From assembly GCA_021129815.1 (NCBI GenBank), contig JAJOKN010000020.1:1-23472 (forward strand): a DNA stretch of 23,472 nt, read 5' to 3'. Source of the stretch: Desulfotomaculum sp. (GTDB taxonomy: Bacteria; Bacillota; Desulfotomaculia; Desulfotomaculales; Desulfohalotomaculaceae). Below the pieces are notes generated by a model that saw only the letters and a list, made by a program, of their open reading frames with translations, was not told the DNA's origin and made no database searches. A program made the translations under genes and the position numbers. Shown piece after piece: positions 22,182 to 23,472 of this stretch; positions within the stretch are counted from its first letter, which is position 1; every line of letters starts with the position of its first letter.

Positions 22182-23189
22182 ATGAAAGAAGCTATGTTTT
22201 GGCATGTAAAGGACAAAGAGAAAAAAATTGTAGCATGTGAGCTGTGTCCCAAGCGATGTATCATACGTCAGGGAGAAACTGGGTTTTGTCGGGTGCGCAA
22301 AAATTTAGATGGCAAGCTATACACTCTGAACTTTGGACGACTTGCAGCTCACGCTATGGATCCCATTGAAAAAAAACCGCTTTATCATTACTATCCGGGC
22401 AAGTATATACTATCAATAGGCACATTTGGATGCAACTTGCGCTGTGGGTTTTGCCAGAACTGGACTATTGCGCATGGTAACCCGGATACGCTTGAGGTAA
22501 CGCCTGAAGACATTGTAAACGCTGCTGTAAATCAGGAAGTGTATCCTAACATAGGGATTGCTTATACCTATTCTGAACCAACTGTTTGGTATGAGTTTGT
22601 TTACCAAACTGCAAAACTTGCAAAACAAAAAAGATTAAAAAATGTGCTGGTTACCAATGGTTATATAAATGAAGAACCTTTAAGAGAGCTGTTGCCATTT
22701 GTAGATGCTTTAAACATCGATGTAAAAGCATTTACAGATAAATTTTACAAAAGAAATTGCGTAGGCGAATTAAAGCCGGTTTTGCGCTCTGTGAAGATAG
22801 CATTTGAGTATGGCTGTCATATTGAGCTCACCACCCTTTTGATACCAGGATTAAATGACGATGAAAATGAAATACGTGAACTTGCAGACTGGATTGCTTC
22901 CATGAGCAAAGACATTCCACTTCATTTTTCGCGCTACATGCCAAATTTTTTGTTTAAAATAGAGTCTACACCACCTGAAACTCTGTTCAACGCGCAAAAG
23001 ATAGCACTTGAAAAGCTCAATTATGTGTACATAGGCAACTTAGGAGATCCAAGGGGACTTAACACTTACTGCTCGCGATGTAAAAAAATTCTTGTAAATC
23101 GTTCTTGGTATAATGGGAAAGTGGTAGGAATTGATGAAAATGGAAGATGTAAACATTGTGGAGAGAGTATACCTATTTTTATTTCTTGA
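22182..23189 (+). CDS. AmmeMemoRadiSam system radical SAM enzyme
   Basis: This 335-aa protein has the radical SAM cluster motif FGCNLRCGFCQNW (C84, C88, C91), which binds the [4Fe-4S] that cleaves S-adenosylmethionine. The N-terminal segment has four more cysteines (CELCPKRC at 19-26 and GFC at 36). The C-terminus has CSRC (297-300) and CKHC (323-326), which probably bind zinc or another cluster. YSEPTVWYEF, NVLVTNGYI, DALNIDVKAF and TTLLIPGLND fit the PflA-like family that accompanies AMMECR1 and Memo. The substrate is unknown. ATG 22182 gives MKEAMFWHVKDKEKK, as in relatives; its Shine-Dalgarno (GGGGG about 12 bases upstream) is weak. ATG 22194 is the alternative. Confidence 0.93.
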   Translation: MKEAMFWHVKDKEKKIVACELCPKRCIIRQGETGFCRVRKNLDGKLYTLNFGRLAAHAMDPIEKKPLYHYYPGKYILSIGTFGCNLRCGFCQNWTIAHGNPDTLEVTPEDIVNAAVNQEVYPNIGIAYTYSEPTVWYEFVYQTAKLAKQKRLKNVLVTNGYINEEPLRELLPFVDALNIDVKAFTDKFYKRNCVGELKPVLRSVKIAFEYGCHIELTTLLIPGLNDDENEIRELADWIASMSKDIPLHFSRYMPNFLFKIESTPPETLFNAQKIALEKLNYVYIGNLGDPRGLNTYCSRCKKILVNRSWYNGKVVGIDENGRCKHCGESIPIFIS

Positions 23190-23239
23190 AACAGGTAGTA
23201 TAAGTAAATTATATGATATTAATTTTCGTACTCAAATAT

Positions 23240-23279
23240 TGTCGACCTCCAGTAGCGCAAAATCCCTAAGGGGTAGACA
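23240..23279. repeat. Imperfect inverted repeat in the CRISPR leader
   Basis: TGTCGACCTC (23240-23249) pairs with GGGGTAGACA (23270-23279) at eight of ten positions, plus one G-U, across a 20-nt loop. It is more GC-rich than its surroundings and stands out in the leader. It could be a protein-binding or structural element, or the end of an unrelated element. Confidence 0.45.
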
Positions 23280-23362
23280 AACGATGAGAATAGCAGTGTG
23301 TAATTAAGCATAAGCGAGAATATAAGACATATTTAAAATTTTAAAACTGCAAAAATTAGCCC

Positions 23363-23391
23363 TTGACAGCTTTTGAGAAATATTTTATACT
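23363..23391 (+). promoter_or_regulatory. Promoter of the CRISPR array
   Basis: A perfect -35 TTGACA (23363-23368) is followed after 17 bases by TATACT (23386-23391), very close to the sigma-A consensus. TATAAT at 23391-23396 is a less well spaced alternative. Transcription would start about 25-30 bases before the first repeat and read into the array on the plus strand. Confidence 0.8.
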
Positions 23392-23425
23392 ATAATAAAG
23401 CTTTGATACTATTGAACTTTAATGG

Positions 23426-23472
23426 GTTTTTAGCCTACCTATAAGGGATTGAAACGCGGCACTGTCGCGAGG
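23426..23472 (+). CRISPR. First repeat and partial first spacer of a CRISPR array
   Basis: The 30-nt repeat occupies 23426-23455. It begins GTTTTTAGCCTACC and ends GGGATTGAAAC. This is the clostridial/thermophile repeat class whose last eight bases (ATTGAAAC) become the crRNA 5' tag, usually processed by Cas6 in type I-B and III systems. Seventeen bases of the first spacer follow before the window ends. Only one repeat is visible, so the array is inferred from the repeat's known form, the leader and the promoter. No cas gene is in the window. Confidence 0.88.

Larger units (their letters stand above)
23190..23425 (+). promoter_or_regulatory. CRISPR leader region
   Basis: These 236 AT-rich bases lie between the radical SAM gene and the first CRISPR repeat and hold no gene. 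They contain an imperfect inverted repeat (23240-23279) and a promoter (23363-23391). A leader next to the first repeat is where new spacers are acquired. The exact leader boundary is not visible. Confidence 0.75.

Overview
The window reads as chromosome from a low-GC, AT-rich anaerobic Firmicute, most likely a thermophilic clostridium of the Thermoanaerobacterales type. The reasons are purine-rich Shine-Dalgarno sites, frequent TTG and GTG starts, an IspH-ribosomal protein S1 fusion, the raiA-secA-prfB order typical of Firmicutes, a split transketolase, and a 30-nt CRISPR repeat ending in ATTGAAAC. The genus is inference. No database search was possible.

Layout. 1-1051 (minus) is a PLP aminotransferase cut by the window edge. 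1052-1463 is a divergent control region holding a promoter, an 11-codon leader ORF and a possible RNA switch over the aroF Shine-Dalgarno. 1464-5523 carries shikimate/aromatic genes: aroF (DAHP synthase), a decayed Rpn-type nuclease gene, tyrA and aroA. 5651-8489 is cmk followed by ispH fused to rpsA with four S1 domains, closed by a hairpin. 8728-11749 is a NitT/TauT-type ABC importer (ATPase, lipoprotein, permease). A decayed HepT toxin gene lies inside it, and its permease frame is broken at a run of 12 T. 11950-16458 is raiA/hpf, secA and prfB, the last with the RF2 programmed +1 frameshift. 16519-19218 is a YitT-family membrane protein and the two transketolase halves.

19260-20429 (minus) holds a FliK/YlqG-like hypothetical gene, a small FlhB-like (YlqH) gene, and the 3' remnant of a divergent polysaccharide deacetylase. 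20564-23189 is an AmmeMemoRadiSam module: a LigB/Memo-AMMECR1 fusion and its radical SAM partner, separated by five perfect copies of an 8-bp repeat. The window ends in a CRISPR leader with a strong promoter, the first repeat, and 17 nt of the first spacer.

Most genes are housekeeping: aromatic amino acid supply, nucleotide and isoprenoid synthesis, translation, secretion and pentose phosphate metabolism. The accessory interest lies in three decayed genes, the homopolymer-broken permease, the poorly understood AmmeMemoRadiSam module, the aroF leader and the CRISPR start.
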